Positions 1-9,232 of a stretch of 64,000 nucleotides of DNA are shown in pieces. Under the pieces are notes generated by a model. The model worked only from the letters and a program-made list of their open reading frames with translations. It was not told where the DNA came from and searched no databases. Source of the stretch: Nocardioides sp. CER19 (GTDB lineage: Bacteria; Actinomycetota; Actinomycetes; Propionibacteriales; Nocardioidaceae); assembly GCF_029846275.1 (NCBI RefSeq), contig NZ_JARVWS010000001.1, positions 186,001 through 250,000 on the forward strand, written 5' to 3'. Position 1 is the first letter of the stretch, and every line of letters starts with the position of its first letter. Both the position numbers and the translations under genes were made by a program.

Positions 1-1064
1 AGCGTCGGCGCCGTACGGCTGAACCGCGGAGCGGGCGCGGGCTGGAGCACGCCCTCGTGCTCGACGAGGGTGCCGCGCGCGGACAGGTGCGGGTGCTCGG
101 CGGCCTCGGTCAGCGTGAGGATCGGCGCCACGCAGGCGTCGGTGCCCTCGAAGGTCTCCGCCCACTCCGCCATCGTGCGCGTCGCGAAGGTGGCCGAGAG
201 CGTCTCGCGCATCTCGGCGAACCGGGCGAGGTCGTACTGCCCAGGCATCTCCCGCTCACCGAGGTAGGGCGCCAGCCGGGTGCAGAACTCGGCGTAGAAC
301 TTGCTCTCCAGCGGGCCGACAGCCACGTGCCGGCCGTCGGAGGTGCCGTAGACGTCGTAGAACGGGATGCCGCCGTCGAGCATCCCGCTGACCCGCCGGC
401 CCGGCTGGTGCGCGCCGGCGGCGACCTGCCCGTAGAACATCGTCTGCAGGTGGGCGGCGCCGTCGACGATCGCCGCGTCGACGACCTGGCCCTTCCCGCT
501 GACGCGCGCCTCGAGGAGCGCCGCCAGGATCCCGATGACGAGGTACGTCGACCCGCCGCCGAAGTCCCCGAGGAGGTTCATCGGGAAGTGCGGACGCGCG
601 GGGTCCTGCCCGAGCCCGAAGAGGGCGCCGGCGGTGGCGATGTAGGTGAGGTCGTGGCCGGCGGCCTCGGCGAGCGGGCCGGTCTGCCCCCAGCCGGTCA
701 TCCGCGCGTAGACGAGGCGCGGGTTGCGGGCCAGGCAGTCGTCGGGCCCGAGACCGAGCCGCTCGGTGACGCCGGGGCGCATGCCCTCGACGAGGACGTC
801 GGCGCTCTCCACCAGGCGCAGCACGGTCTCGACCGCCTCCGGGCGCTTGAGGTCGAGCGCGACGCTGGGTCGCCCGCGGGTGGTCAGGTCGTGGGGCCCG
901 CCGCCCAGACCACCGCCGCCCGGACGCTCGACACGGATCACGTCGGCACCGAGGTCGGCGAGGATCTGGCACCCGTGCGGGCCGGGGCCGATGCCCGCGA
1001 TCTCGACGACCTTGACGCCCTGGAGCGGTCCTGTCCCCTGTCCGAGCTGCATGCCGGCGATCAT
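1..1064 (-). CDS. CaiB/BaiF family CoA-transferase, C-terminus cut by window edge
   Basis: The frame runs from an ATG at 1064 to the window edge and gives about 354 residues. The N-terminal segment VKVVEIAGIGPGPHACQ followed by LGADVIRVERP is the classic start of family III CoA-transferases (alpha-methylacyl-CoA racemase, formyl-CoA or carnitine CoA-transferase). Later segments MTGWGQTGP and the Asp in GHDLTYIA match the catalytic region of the family. Members transfer CoA between organic acids or epimerise 2-methylacyl-CoA. The substrate cannot be read from sequence, although the LTYIATAGAL run resembles the racemase branch. An in-frame ATG at 1052 (MQLGQG) is an alternative start. Family length is usually 360-400 residues, so only a short tail is missing. 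It is divergent from the SARP gene, with a 55-bp gap. Confidence 0.88.
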   Translation of the reverse strand, partial: MIAGMQLGQGTGPLQGVKVVEIAGIGPGPHGCQILADLGADVIRVERPGGGGLGGGPHDLTTRGRPSVALDLKRPEAVETVLRLVESADVLVEGMRPGVTERLGLGPDDCLARNPRLVYARMTGWGQTGPLAEAAGHDLTYIATAGALFGLGQDPARPHFPMNLLGDFGGGSTYLVIGILAALLEARVSGKGQVVDAAIVDGAAHLQTMFYGQVAAGAHQPGRRVSGMLDGGIPFYDVYGTSDGRHVAVGPLESKFYAEFCTRLAPYLGEREMPGQYDLARFAEMRETLSATFATRTMAEWAETFEGTDACVAPILTLTEAAEHPHLSARGTLVEHEGVLQPAPAPRFSRTAPT

Positions 1065-1107
1065 GGCAGAGCGGCTCGGACACGCGACGTGGGCCGGCTC
1101 ACCCTCC

Positions 1108-1113
1108 TATGAT
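1108..1113 (+). promoter_or_regulatory. Candidate -10 box for the SARP gene
   Basis: TATGAT lies 6 nt before the GTG at 1120. There is no ribosome binding site, so the transcript is probably leaderless, which is common in actinobacteria. I see no convincing -35 box. Confidence 0.4.
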
Positions 1114-1119
1114 CCGGGC

Positions 1120-4100
1120 GTGGAGGTCGGCGTCCTCGGCCCCGTGGAGGCCCGACTCGGCGACCAGCCTCTCGAACTGGGCACACCCAAGCAGCGCGCG
1201 GTGCTCGCCGCGCTGGCGCTCGAGCGCGGCCGGCCGGTGTCGGTCGACACGATCGTCGACCTGCTCTGGGGGCAGCGTCCGCCGCCGGGCGTCACGGGGA
1301 CGCTGCAGGCCTACGTCTCCGGGCTGCGCCGGGTGCTCGAGCCCCGGCGCGAGCGCCGGGCCCCGGCGACGGTACTGGTGACGGTCGCCCCGGGCTACGC
1401 GCTGCGGGTCGGCGAGGAGACGCTCGACGTGGCTCGCTTCGAGCGGATCGTCACCGCCGAGGACCGCCGGCTGCAGGACCTCGGCACGCTGTCCGGCACC
1501 GACCTCACCTCGGCCGTGGAGCGGCTCGACCAGGCCCTCGCCCTGTGGCGTGGGACGCCGTACGCCGAGCTCGACGACGCTCCGACGGCCGTCGCGGAGC
1601 GCACCAGGCTCGAGGAGCTGCGGCTGGCCGCCCTCGAGCACCGGGTCGCCGTCTCGCTCGCGCTCGGCCGCCACGCGACGCTGACCGGCGAGCTGGAGGC
1701 GCTCACGGCGACGTACCCCCTCCGCGAGCGGCTCTGGGCCATGCGGGCCGTCGCCCTCTTTCGCTCGGGCCGGCAGGCCGAGGCGCTCGACGCGATCGCC
1801 ACCCTCCGGCGGCTGCTCGACGAGGAGCTCGGCCTCGAACCGTCCCGTGACGTGCGCGACCTGCAGACGGCGCTGCTGCGGCAGGACGACTCGCTGCTGT
1901 GGAAGCCACCCGCCCCGGGGCGGGTCGAGGTCGGGCCGGCGCGGAGCGAGCCGGTGCCGCCCGCGGACGCGCCGACATCTGCGGCCTCCGGGTTCTCCGC
2001 CCCGTGGCGCATCGTCGGCCGCGACGGCGAGCTCGAGACGCTGACCGCGGCCCTGACGGCAGCGACCGGGGGCGTCCCGAGCTTCGCCGTGCTCACCGGC
2101 GACGCCGGCATCGGCAAGACCCGGCTCGCCGGCGAGCTCGTCGAGCGGGCCCGCGCGCTGGGCGCGCGGGTGCTCACCGGCCGCGGGTCGCAGGTCGACG
2201 GCGCGCCCCCGCTGTGGCCGTGGACGACGGTGCTGGAGGGGCTCGGCGAACCGCTGCCCGAGATCGACGTACGCGACGACGACGGCAGCCAATTCCGCGC
2301 CTGGGAGCAGATCGCCCGCTGCGTACGTCGGGCCGCGACCGCCCGGCCGACGGTGCTCTGGCTCGACGACCTGCACTGGGCCGACTCCTCCAGCCTCCGG
2401 GTGCTGCGGCTGCTCGTCGAGACCGCCGAGGCCGAGCGGCTGCTGCTGCTCGCCACCTGGCGTCCACAGCCGGAGGCGAGCCCGGCGCTCGCCGACCTGG
2501 CCGAGGCGCTCGCCCGCCGGCACGCGACCCGCCTGGAGCTCGCCGGACTCGGGGCCGAGGACTCGGCGGAGGTCTTCGCCGAGGTGGGCGGTGGTGTGCC
2601 GTCGCCGGCGCAGGCCGAGGCGATCCGGGCGCGGACGTCCGGAAACCCGTTCTTCCTGGTGGAGTACGCCCGGCTGGCCGGCGCCCGCGGCGACATCGAC
2701 CGGCTGCTGGAGGAGAGCCCGCCGACCGCCGTGCAGGAGGTGATCGCCCGGCGGATGGCGCGGCTGCCGGCGGCCACGCTCGCCGCGCTGCGCACCGCCG
2801 CCGTCATCGGGCAGGCCTTCGACACCCCGACCCTGGCCCAGGCCACCGGCGTCGACGAGGACGACCTGCTCGACGCCCTCGACCCCGCTCAGGCGGCCGG
2901 CCTGGTCACCGAGGAGGGCGTCGGCCGCTGCGCGTTCGAGCACGCGCTCGTCCGCGACGTGCTCTACACCGGTCTCCCGGCGTCGCGTCGGGCCCGCGAG
3001 CACGCGCGGATCGCCGCCGCGATGGAGCAGGCGCGCGACCGCGAGACCGAACGGGCGATGCACTGGCTGGCCGCTGGGCCGGCGTACGCCACGAAGGCGC
3101 GGCACGCCTGCCTCGACGCTGCCCAGGTCGCCCACCGGCTCCAGGCGCGGGAGGACCGCGCGGTGCTGCTCGAGTCGGCGATCGGGCTGATGCGGACCGA
3201 CCCGTCGGCGACGATCGAGGAGCGCTACGACGCGCTGATGCAGCTCGCCGACGCCTATCGCTGGCTGGTCCGCTGGAACGAGCTCGCCGCGACGGTCCTC
3301 CGGGCGGTCGACGTCGCGCGCGAGCTCGGCGACCCGGTCCGGCTCGCTCGGGCGGCGGCCAGCCTCACCGAGGGCGCGCTGTGGGAGCCGGAGTCGCACG
3401 GCGCGTTCACGCGCCCGGTGATCGACGCGCTGCGGGAGAGCCTCGACCGGCTGCCACCCGAGGACTCGCCGCTGCGGTGCCGGGTGCTCGTCGCGCTGGC
3501 GATGGAGCTCTACGCCGAGGCGGCGTACGACGAGCGCCGGAGGCTCGTCGACGAGGCCCGGGCGATGGCCTCCCGCATCGGGGACGACGACCTCCTGCTG
3601 CACACGCTCCTGGTCGCGACGCCGGCGCTCTGGAAGCCGAGCACGATGGCCGACCGGCTGGCGCTGAGCACGCAGGCGGTGGCCCTGGCGGAGCGGACCG
3701 GCAACCGGGTCGCCCTCGTCTCGGCGTCGGCGCAGCGGGCGATCGCGCTCAACGAGCTCGGCCGGCGCGCTGAGACCGACGCCGCCCGCGATGCGGTGCG
3801 CGGCCCGGCGGACGAGCTGCGCCTGCACTACCCCCGGATGGTCGTGGAGGCGCTCGGGATCCCCTGGCTCGCACTCGGCGGCCACCTCGACCAGGCGCGG
3901 GAGGTGACCGCGCTGATCACGGAGCTGGGCGACCAGGTCTCGCTGCCGGGGTCGAACGCGCTGGTCGTCGGGTGCGGCATCTCGATCCTCGTGTGGTCGG
4001 GCGAGTTCGGGCAGGCCGCCCGCACCGTGATGGAGCTGCCGAGCAGCCTGCCGGTCTCGTCGAGCGTCGCCGCCCTGCTGTGCCGCGCGGGCGAGGTCGA

Positions 4101-4449
4101 GGAGGCCCGCGCCTACCGCGACGCGCACCCCTTCGAGCTCGACGCGGACGACTGGTTCTCGCTGCTCAACTGGAGCCACGCGGCCGAGGCGGCCGCCTAC
4201 CTCGGCGATGCCGCGCTCGGCGCGGCCATGTACGACCGGCTGCTGCCCTACGCCGGCTGCAACTCCTGCGCCGGCTCCGGCAACACCACTGGGCCGATCG
4301 ACCGCTACCTCGCCCTCGCCGCGTTCGCGACGGGCGACGTGGCCGCCGCGACCGCGCACGCCCGCGAGGCCGACCGGCTCACCCGGGAGTGGCACCTGCC
4401 GGTGCTGCTGGCGCTCCTCGACGACCAGCGGCACCTGTTCGGCTTCTGA
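1120..4449 (+). CDS. AfsR/SARP-family transcriptional regulator with BTAD and AAA ATPase domains
   Basis: This is a 1109-residue protein from a GTG at 1120, chosen because the conserved SARP opening VEVGVLGPVEARLG begins there. Residues 1-95 form an OmpR-like winged helix (AVLAALALERGRPVSVDTIVDLLWG), and 103-250 are the bacterial transcriptional activation domain (BTAD). From about 297 an AAA/STAND ATPase follows, with Walker A GDAGIGKT at 327-334 and Walker B LWLDDLHWAD near 413-422. The last 500 residues are helical and TPR-like. There is no C-terminal LuxR helix-turn-helix. Such proteins activate secondary-metabolite or stress genes after nucleotide-dependent oligomerisation. No biosynthetic cluster is in view, so the target is unknown. 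It is divergent from the CoA-transferase. Confidence 0.9.
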   Translation: MEVGVLGPVEARLGDQPLELGTPKQRAVLAALALERGRPVSVDTIVDLLWGQRPPPGVTGTLQAYVSGLRRVLEPRRERRAPATVLVTVAPGYALRVGEETLDVARFERIVTAEDRRLQDLGTLSGTDLTSAVERLDQALALWRGTPYAELDDAPTAVAERTRLEELRLAALEHRVAVSLALGRHATLTGELEALTATYPLRERLWAMRAVALFRSGRQAEALDAIATLRRLLDEELGLEPSRDVRDLQTALLRQDDSLLWKPPAPGRVEVGPARSEPVPPADAPTSAASGFSAPWRIVGRDGELETLTAALTAATGGVPSFAVLTGDAGIGKTRLAGELVERARALGARVLTGRGSQVDGAPPLWPWTTVLEGLGEPLPEIDVRDDDGSQFRAWEQIARCVRRAATARPTVLWLDDLHWADSSSLRVLRLLVETAEAERLLLLATWRPQPEASPALADLAEALARRHATRLELAGLGAEDSAEVFAEVGGGVPSPAQAEAIRARTSGNPFFLVEYARLAGARGDIDRLLEESPPTAVQEVIARRMARLPAATLAALRTAAVIGQAFDTPTLAQATGVDEDDLLDALDPAQAAGLVTEEGVGRCAFEHALVRDVLYTGLPASRRAREHARIAAAMEQARDRETERAMHWLAAGPAYATKARHACLDAAQVAHRLQAREDRAVLLESAIGLMRTDPSATIEERYDALMQLADAYRWLVRWNELAATVLRAVDVARELGDPVRLARAAASLTEGALWEPESHGAFTRPVIDALRESLDRLPPEDSPLRCRVLVALAMELYAEAAYDERRRLVDEARAMASRIGDDDLLLHTLLVATPALWKPSTMADRLALSTQAVALAERTGNRVALVSASAQRAIALNELGRRAETDAARDAVRGPADELRLHYPRMVVEALGIPWLALGGHLDQAREVTALITELGDQVSLPGSNALVVGCGISILVWSGEFGQAARTVMELPSSLPVSSSVAALLCRAGEVEEARAYRDAHPFELDADDWFSLLNWSHAAEAAAYLGDAALGAAMYDRLLPYAGCNSCAGSGNTTGPIDRYLALAAFATGDVAAATAHAREADRLTREWHLPVLLALLDDQRHLFGF

Positions 4450-4452
4450 CGG

Positions 4453-5208
4453 TCAGAGCACACGCGCCAGGAACTCCCGCGTGCGCTCCTCGCGAGGCGC
4501 CGTGAAGAGCTGCTCCGGCGGCCCCTGCTCGAGGATGCGACCGCCGTCGAGGAAGCAGACCGAGGTCGCGACCTCGCGCGCGAAGGCCATCTCGTGGGTC
4601 GCCAGGATCATGGTCATCCCGGCGGCCGCCTCCGCGCGCACGATCTCGAGCACCTCGCCGACGAGGATCGGGTCGAGGGCGGCCGTGATCTCGTCGAGGA
4701 GGAGCAGCCGCGGGCGCGTGCACAGGGCGCGGACCAGGGCCGCGCGCTGCTGCTGGCCGCCCGACAGGGAGTCGGGGTGCGCGGAGGCGTGCGCCCCGAG
4801 ACCGAAGCGGTCGAGCAGCTGCTCCGCCCGGTCGCGCGCCTCGGCCTTGGCCATCCCGTGGACCTTCACCGGCGCCAGCAGGCAGTTCTCGAGGACGGTC
4901 AGGTGCGGGAAGAGGTTGTAGGCCTGGAACACCATCCCGATCTCGCGGCGCACGTCGCGCGGGTCGACGAGCGGGTCGGAGATCTCCCGTCCGTCGAACG
5001 TGATGACGCCGTCGTCGATCGGCTCGAGCAGGTTCAGGCAGCGCAGCAGCGTCGACTTGCCGGAGCCGGACGCGCCGATGAGGCAGACGACGTCGTGCGG
5101 CGCGATGGACAGGTCGATGTCGGCCAGGACCACCCGGTCGGCTCGGCGTCCAGATCCTGTCGAGGGGTACGACTTGCGTAGGCCGGCGACCTCCAGCAGC
5201 GCACTCAT
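4453..5208 (-). CDS. Polar amino-acid ABC transporter, ATP-binding protein
   Basis: This 251-residue ATPase belongs to the GlnQ/ArtP type. Walker A GASGSGKS is at 45-52, Q-loop Q95, signature LSGGQQQR at 148-155, Walker B LLLLDEIT at 168-175 and H-loop H205. The ATG at 5208 gives the standard opening LLEVAGLRKSY, and the start overlaps the permease stop by 4 bp (translational coupling). It should power uptake of a polar amino acid at the cytoplasmic face together with the next two genes. Isoleucine replaces the usual proline after the Walker B glutamate (DEI instead of DEP). It is convergent with the SARP gene, with only 3 bp between stops. Confidence 0.93.
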   Translation of the reverse strand: MSALLEVAGLRKSYPSTGSGRRADRVVLADIDLSIAPHDVVCLIGASGSGKSTLLRCLNLLEPIDDGVITFDGREISDPLVDPRDVRREIGMVFQAYNLFPHLTVLENCLLAPVKVHGMAKAEARDRAEQLLDRFGLGAHASAHPDSLSGGQQQRAALVRALCTRPRLLLLDEITAALDPILVGEVLEIVRAEAAAGMTMILATHEMAFAREVATSVCFLDGGRILEQGPPEQLFTAPREERTREFLARVL

Positions 5209-6056
5209 CCGCGACCCCACTCCCGGCGTCGGGCCCGTGCGCTCAGCCAGTCGGTGAGGCGAGCGATCGGGACGGTGATGACAACGAAGAAGACGCCGGC
5301 GAGCACCATCGGCGAGTAGTTGAAGTGGTAGTTGCCGTAGTCCGACGCCACCTTCAGCGCCTCGAAGACGCCCACCACCCCGACGAGCGCGGTGTCCTTC
5401 TGCAGCGAGACGAAGTCGTTGACCAGCGGCGGTACGACGCGACGCAGGGCCTGCGGCAGGATCACGTGCCACATCGCCTGGCCGCGCGAAAGGGCCAGCG
5501 CCTCCGCGGACGCACGCTGGGTCGGGTGCACCGAGTCGATGCCCGCACGGATCACCTCGGCGACGTACGCGCCGTAGCAGAGGACCAGCGCGACGAGGGT
5601 CAGCCAGAACAGCGAGTTGGTGACGCCGGTCAGCTGGAGCGCTGGGATGCCGAGCCCGAACAGCGTGACGACCAGGATCGTCGGCAGGCCGCGGAACAGG
5701 TCGGTGTAGGCGACGGCGACGATCCGCAGCGGCGTCAGCCACGGCGAGACGGTGTGGCGGGTGACCGCCACCGCGATGCCGACCGCCAGGATCAGCGGCT
5801 CGGCGACGAGGAACATCGTGACGTTGTACTTCCAGAAGGCGCGCCAGATGTCCGGGAGGGCTGCCCTCATGTGGTGCCACGAGAAGAAGGTCTCCTGCAC
5901 CCGCTGCCAGCCCGGTGAGGAGAGCGTGCCGACGATCGCCACCGCGAACACGACGACCGTCACGGCCGCCGCGACCAGCGCCCGCTGGCGCCGCCGCCGG
6001 CGCTCGACCGACGCGCGCTCGAGCTGACGCGCGCTCGGCGCCCAGGCGTCGGTCAC
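5205..6056 (-). CDS. Polar amino-acid ABC transporter, permease
   Basis: This 283-residue inner-membrane protein starts at a GTG (6056) that overlaps the TGA of the binding-protein gene. An upstream in-frame ATG-like start (6092) would lie inside the preceding gene and adds only basic residues. An N-terminal cytoplasmic basic stretch is followed by a first membrane span (ALVAAAVTVVVFAVAIVGTL). A HisM-type BPD_transp_1 domain then begins near residue 80. The EAA loop is visible as AEALALSRGQAMWHVILPQA. The domain architecture is that of GlnP/ArtQ permeases. It forms an operon with the binding protein (upstream) and the ATPase (downstream). Confidence 0.92.
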   Translation of the reverse strand: MTDAWAPSARQLERASVERRRRRQRALVAAAVTVVVFAVAIVGTLSSPGWQRVQETFFSWHHMRAALPDIWRAFWKYNVTMFLVAEPLILAVGIAVAVTRHTVSPWLTPLRIVAVAYTDLFRGLPTILVVTLFGLGIPALQLTGVTNSLFWLTLVALVLCYGAYVAEVIRAGIDSVHPTQRASAEALALSRGQAMWHVILPQALRRVVPPLVNDFVSLQKDTALVGVVGVFEALKVASDYGNYHFNYSPMVLAGVFFVVITVPIARLTDWLSARARRREWGRG

Positions 6057-6937
6057 TGGAGGACGGGGACGTCGACCACGTCGGAGAGCCACTGCTTCTC
6101 CAGCGCCGCCAGCGTGCCGTCCGACGTCAGCTCGTCGATCGCCTGGTCGACGCAGTCACGCAGCTTGTTGCCCTTCTCGAACAGCAGGCCGAACCGGTCG
6201 CCCTCGACGCCCTCACCGGAGAACTGGCCGGTGATGGTCGAGCCCTCGATCTCGGCGGCGGTGATGTAGAACGCGGTCGGGAGGTCGAAGACGACGGCGT
6301 CCACCTGGCCGTTGAGCAGAGCCTGCTTCGGGGTGTTGCTGTCGTTGAAGACCAGCGGCTCCTTGTCGGGCTTGACGATCTGCCGGACCGCGGTGAGCGA
6401 CGTCGTACCGGTCTGGGCGCCCAGCTTGAGCTTCTTCAGGTCGGCGAGCGACGACGCCTTGCCGGCGTTCTTCTTCAGCGTCACGACCGCCTGGGTGGCG
6501 GTGTAGTAGGGCTGGGAGAAGTCCACGACCTTCTCGCGGTCCGGCGTGATCGAGATCTGGTTGATGTCGAAGTCGAACGCCTTGGCGCCCGGCGCGTAGG
6601 AGTTGTTGAACGGCACCTTCACCCAGGAGACCGCGTCCTTGGCGAAGCCGAGCTTGTCGGCCACCGCGTAGGCGACCGCCGACTCGAAGCCCTTGCCGTT
6701 GCTCGGGTCGTTGTCGGAGAACCACGGCTCGTACGCCGGTGAGTCCGTGCCCACCGTGAGCTTGCCGGCCGTCTTCGTCGGCAGGCTGTCGGTCGCACAC
6801 GCGTCCGCCGTCCCCGAGGACGACGTGGCCGTGGTCGTCGGCTCCGACGCCGCCTTCCCGTCGCTGTCGGCGGGGGCACACCCCGCGGCGGCGAGGAGCA
6901 GGAGCGGGGCGATGAGGGCGGTACGACGCAGGCGCAT
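6053..6937 (-). CDS. Polar amino-acid ABC transporter, substrate-binding lipoprotein
   Basis: This is a 294-residue secreted lipoprotein. The ATG at 6937 gives a basic n-region MRLRR, a hydrophobic core and the lipobox LAAAGC. A Ser/Thr-rich linker follows, then a type-2 periplasmic binding fold (SBP_bac_3) starting at KLTVGTDSPAYEPW. The segment FDINQISITPDREKVVDFSQPY is the family hallmark, and C-terminal LRDCVDQAIDELTSDGTL is also typical. It should capture the amino acid outside the membrane for the two following genes. Residues KGFESAVAYAVADKLG fit the glutamine/glutamate/aspartate group. The exact ligand is not determined. Confidence 0.92.
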   Translation of the reverse strand: MRLRRTALIAPLLLLAAAGCAPADSDGKAASEPTTTATSSSGTADACATDSLPTKTAGKLTVGTDSPAYEPWFSDNDPSNGKGFESAVAYAVADKLGFAKDAVSWVKVPFNNSYAPGAKAFDFDINQISITPDREKVVDFSQPYYTATQAVVTLKKNAGKASSLADLKKLKLGAQTGTTSLTAVRQIVKPDKEPLVFNDSNTPKQALLNGQVDAVVFDLPTAFYITAAEIEGSTITGQFSGEGVEGDRFGLLFEKGNKLRDCVDQAIDELTSDGTLAALEKQWLSDVVDVPVLQ

Positions 6938-6947
6938 GAGTTGAATC

Positions 6948-6961
6948 GTAAACAGGTTTAC
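6948..6961. promoter_or_regulatory. Palindrome at the promoter of the amino-acid ABC operon
   Basis: GTAAAC-AG-GTTTAC has 6-bp arms and ends 11 bp before the lipoprotein ATG. Read on the minus strand it runs into TACGAT, a good -10 box placed for a leaderless start. A repressor bound here would block the promoter. No regulator gene is adjacent. Confidence 0.35.
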
Positions 6962-7016
6962 TCGACATTCCTGCGCGTTTCCGCGGGGTGGGCGCCGCAT
7001 GTGACGCACGTCCACC

Positions 7017-9119
7017 TCAGGCCCCCACCGGCTCCTCCAGCTCAGCAGCGTCGTCCTCGACCGACACCGTCGGCAGCAGCCGGTCGAGCCAGGCGGGGAG
7101 CCACCAGTTCCAGCGGCCGAGCAGCGACATGGTGGCCGGCACCAGCACCATCCGGACGAGGGTCGCGTCGAGGGCGACGGCGACGGCCATGCCGATGCCG
7201 AGCTGCTTGACCGTCCAGTCGACCTCGCTGGCGAAGCCCAGGAAGACGGCCACCATGATCGCCGCGGCGGCGCTGATGACCCGGCCCGTGTCGGACAGGC
7301 CGACGACCACGCTGCCGCGCGCGTCGCCGCTGTCCAGCCACCGCTCCCGCACCCGGGAGAGCAGGAACACCTCGTAGTCCATCGACAGCCCGAACAGCAC
7401 CGCGAAGATCAGCACCGGCATCCAGGCCGAGACCGGGAAGGCGTGGTCGACGCCGAGCAGCCCTGCACCCCAGCCCCACTGGAAGACGGCCACCATGACG
7501 CCGTACGCGGCGGCGACGGAGAGCAGGTTCATCGCGGCCGCCTTCACCGGCAGCAGCACCGAGCGGAACACCATCGCCAGCAGCAGCATCGACACCGTCA
7601 CGACGAACCCGATCACGACCCACAGCCGCTCGCCCAGCATGCCCGTGATGTCGGAGAAGTACGGCGTCCGCCCGGTCAGCTCGACGCCGGCCGGCAGCTC
7701 CGCCCGGATGTCTGCGACCAGCGGCCCGGTCCGCGCGTCGGAGTCGCCGAACGTCGGCACGACGCGGAACAGGTGCAGCGCTCCGTCGGGCGAGGCGCTG
7801 ACCGGGCCGATCTCCGCCACGCCGGGCAGCCCGGCGACGGCCGAGTGCGCCCGCTCGACGGCCGCATCGGAGACGGACGGACCCGCGACGACGGTGTAGT
7901 CGGTGTTGGCGCCCACGCCGAACTCGGTCGCGATCAGGTCGTGTGCGCGGCGGGTGGTCAGGCTCTGCGCCTGGTCGCCCGGGTCGCCCGGCCAGGTGCG
8001 CAGGTCGAGCGCGGGCAGCGCCAGCATCACCATGAGCAGCACCGCGCCGATCGCCCACGGCAGCGGGCGGCGGCCCACGCGGGCGGCCCAGCGGGCGGTG
8101 AACGGCTCGCCGGCCCGGTCGCGCTGCCGACGTACGCCGCGCGGCAGCACGCGCCGCCCGGCGAGCCGGCACAGCACGGGAACCACGGTGAGCGAGGCGG
8201 CGGCGACGCACACGACGGCGATCGCGGTCGCGAACCCGAAGGACGCATACGTCGACAGGCCGGCCAGCCGCAGCCCCATCAGCGACACCAGCACGGTCCC
8301 GGCGGCGAAGACCACCGACCGCCCTGCCGTCGCCGTCGCGCGCCCGGCCGCCTCCACGGGCGAGAAACCGGCCCTGAGGAACTCCGCGTGGCGGGTGACG
8401 AGCAGCAGCGCGTAGTCGATCCCGACGCCGAGCCCGACCATCGTCGCGACCGTCGGCGCCATCGTGCTCACGTCCATCAGGCCGGCCAGGACGGTGAGGC
8501 CACCTGCTCCGACCCCGAGCCCGACGAGCGCCGACCCGATCGGCAGGCCAGCGCTGACCACGGAGCCGAACGCGAAGAGCAGGATGACCAGTGCCGCGAT
8601 GATCCCGACCAGCTCGCCGCGGCCCTGCATCGGCGACGCGGCGTTCTCGGGTACGTCGCCGTTGAGCTCGACCTGGTAGCCGGCGTCCTGCAGCGGCCGG
8701 ATCGCCGTGTCGAGTGCGTCGCGCTTGCCGAACAGGTCGTGGTCGGTCACCGGCACGTCGTAGCCGACCTCGAGCACCGCGGTGTCGTGGTCGGCGGACA
8801 GCCGCGGCTCGCTGACCGTCACGGCGTGCGGCATCGCCGCGAGCCGGTGGTCGAGGGTGTCCAGGTCGGCGGTGGTCACGCCGTCGTCGCCGTGGACGAC
8901 CACCCGGGCCATCGCGTTGCCGGCACCGGGCACGTGCTGCCGGAGCAGGTCGATGCCCTGCTGGGCGCGGGCGCCGGGGACGTCCCAGTCCTCCTGGGTC
9001 GGTCCGCCGAGGGTGCCGGCGAGGGTGACGACGGCAGCGACGGCGAGCAGCCAGCCGGCGAGCACGCGCCACGGGTGAGCGGCGGAGCCTCGGCCGAGTC
9101 GGTAGAGCAATCGGGTCAT
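7017..9119 (-). CDS. MMPL-family RND exporter
   Basis: This is a 700-residue membrane protein from an ATG at 9119, with a hydrophobic first helix WRVLAGWLLAVAAVVTLAGTL. It has the duplicated MMPL layout: TM1, an extracellular loop of about 140 residues, five TM helices (GLGVGIDYALLLVTRH marks the TM4-5 region), a second extracellular loop, and five more TM helices including VLFGLSMDYEVFLLSRVRE. The GIDYA and SMDYE segments carry the proton-relay aspartates of this family. Members use the proton gradient to export lipids, siderophores or drugs across the inner membrane. It stands alone with no co-transcribed lipid synthase, so the cargo is unknown. Confidence 0.92.
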   Translation of the reverse strand: MTRLLYRLGRGSAAHPWRVLAGWLLAVAAVVTLAGTLGGPTQEDWDVPGARAQQGIDLLRQHVPGAGNAMARVVVHGDDGVTTADLDTLDHRLAAMPHAVTVSEPRLSADHDTAVLEVGYDVPVTDHDLFGKRDALDTAIRPLQDAGYQVELNGDVPENAASPMQGRGELVGIIAALVILLFAFGSVVSAGLPIGSALVGLGVGAGGLTVLAGLMDVSTMAPTVATMVGLGVGIDYALLLVTRHAEFLRAGFSPVEAAGRATATAGRSVVFAAGTVLVSLMGLRLAGLSTYASFGFATAIAVVCVAAASLTVVPVLCRLAGRRVLPRGVRRQRDRAGEPFTARWAARVGRRPLPWAIGAVLLMVMLALPALDLRTWPGDPGDQAQSLTTRRAHDLIATEFGVGANTDYTVVAGPSVSDAAVERAHSAVAGLPGVAEIGPVSASPDGALHLFRVVPTFGDSDARTGPLVADIRAELPAGVELTGRTPYFSDITGMLGERLWVVIGFVVTVSMLLLAMVFRSVLLPVKAAAMNLLSVAAAYGVMVAVFQWGWGAGLLGVDHAFPVSAWMPVLIFAVLFGLSMDYEVFLLSRVRERWLDSGDARGSVVVGLSDTGRVISAAAAIMVAVFLGFASEVDWTVKQLGIGMAVAVALDATLVRMVLVPATMSLLGRWNWWLPAWLDRLLPTVSVEDDAAELEEPVGA

Positions 9120-9232
9120 GATCGTTTCCTTGGTGAGAAGTGGTGACCCAGAGGTTGGGGCCGTGCCCTTGGCGGCCACTTGGGCCCGACTTGGGGCGGT
9201 CCCGGAGGACGCATCGGTTACCTGTGAGTAAC

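Noticed and set aside
1099..4434. A 1111-codon open frame on the minus strand opposite the SARP gene
   Set aside because: It mirrors the SARP codons, is Arg/Pro/Gly/His-rich without a recognisable domain, and arises from high GC content.
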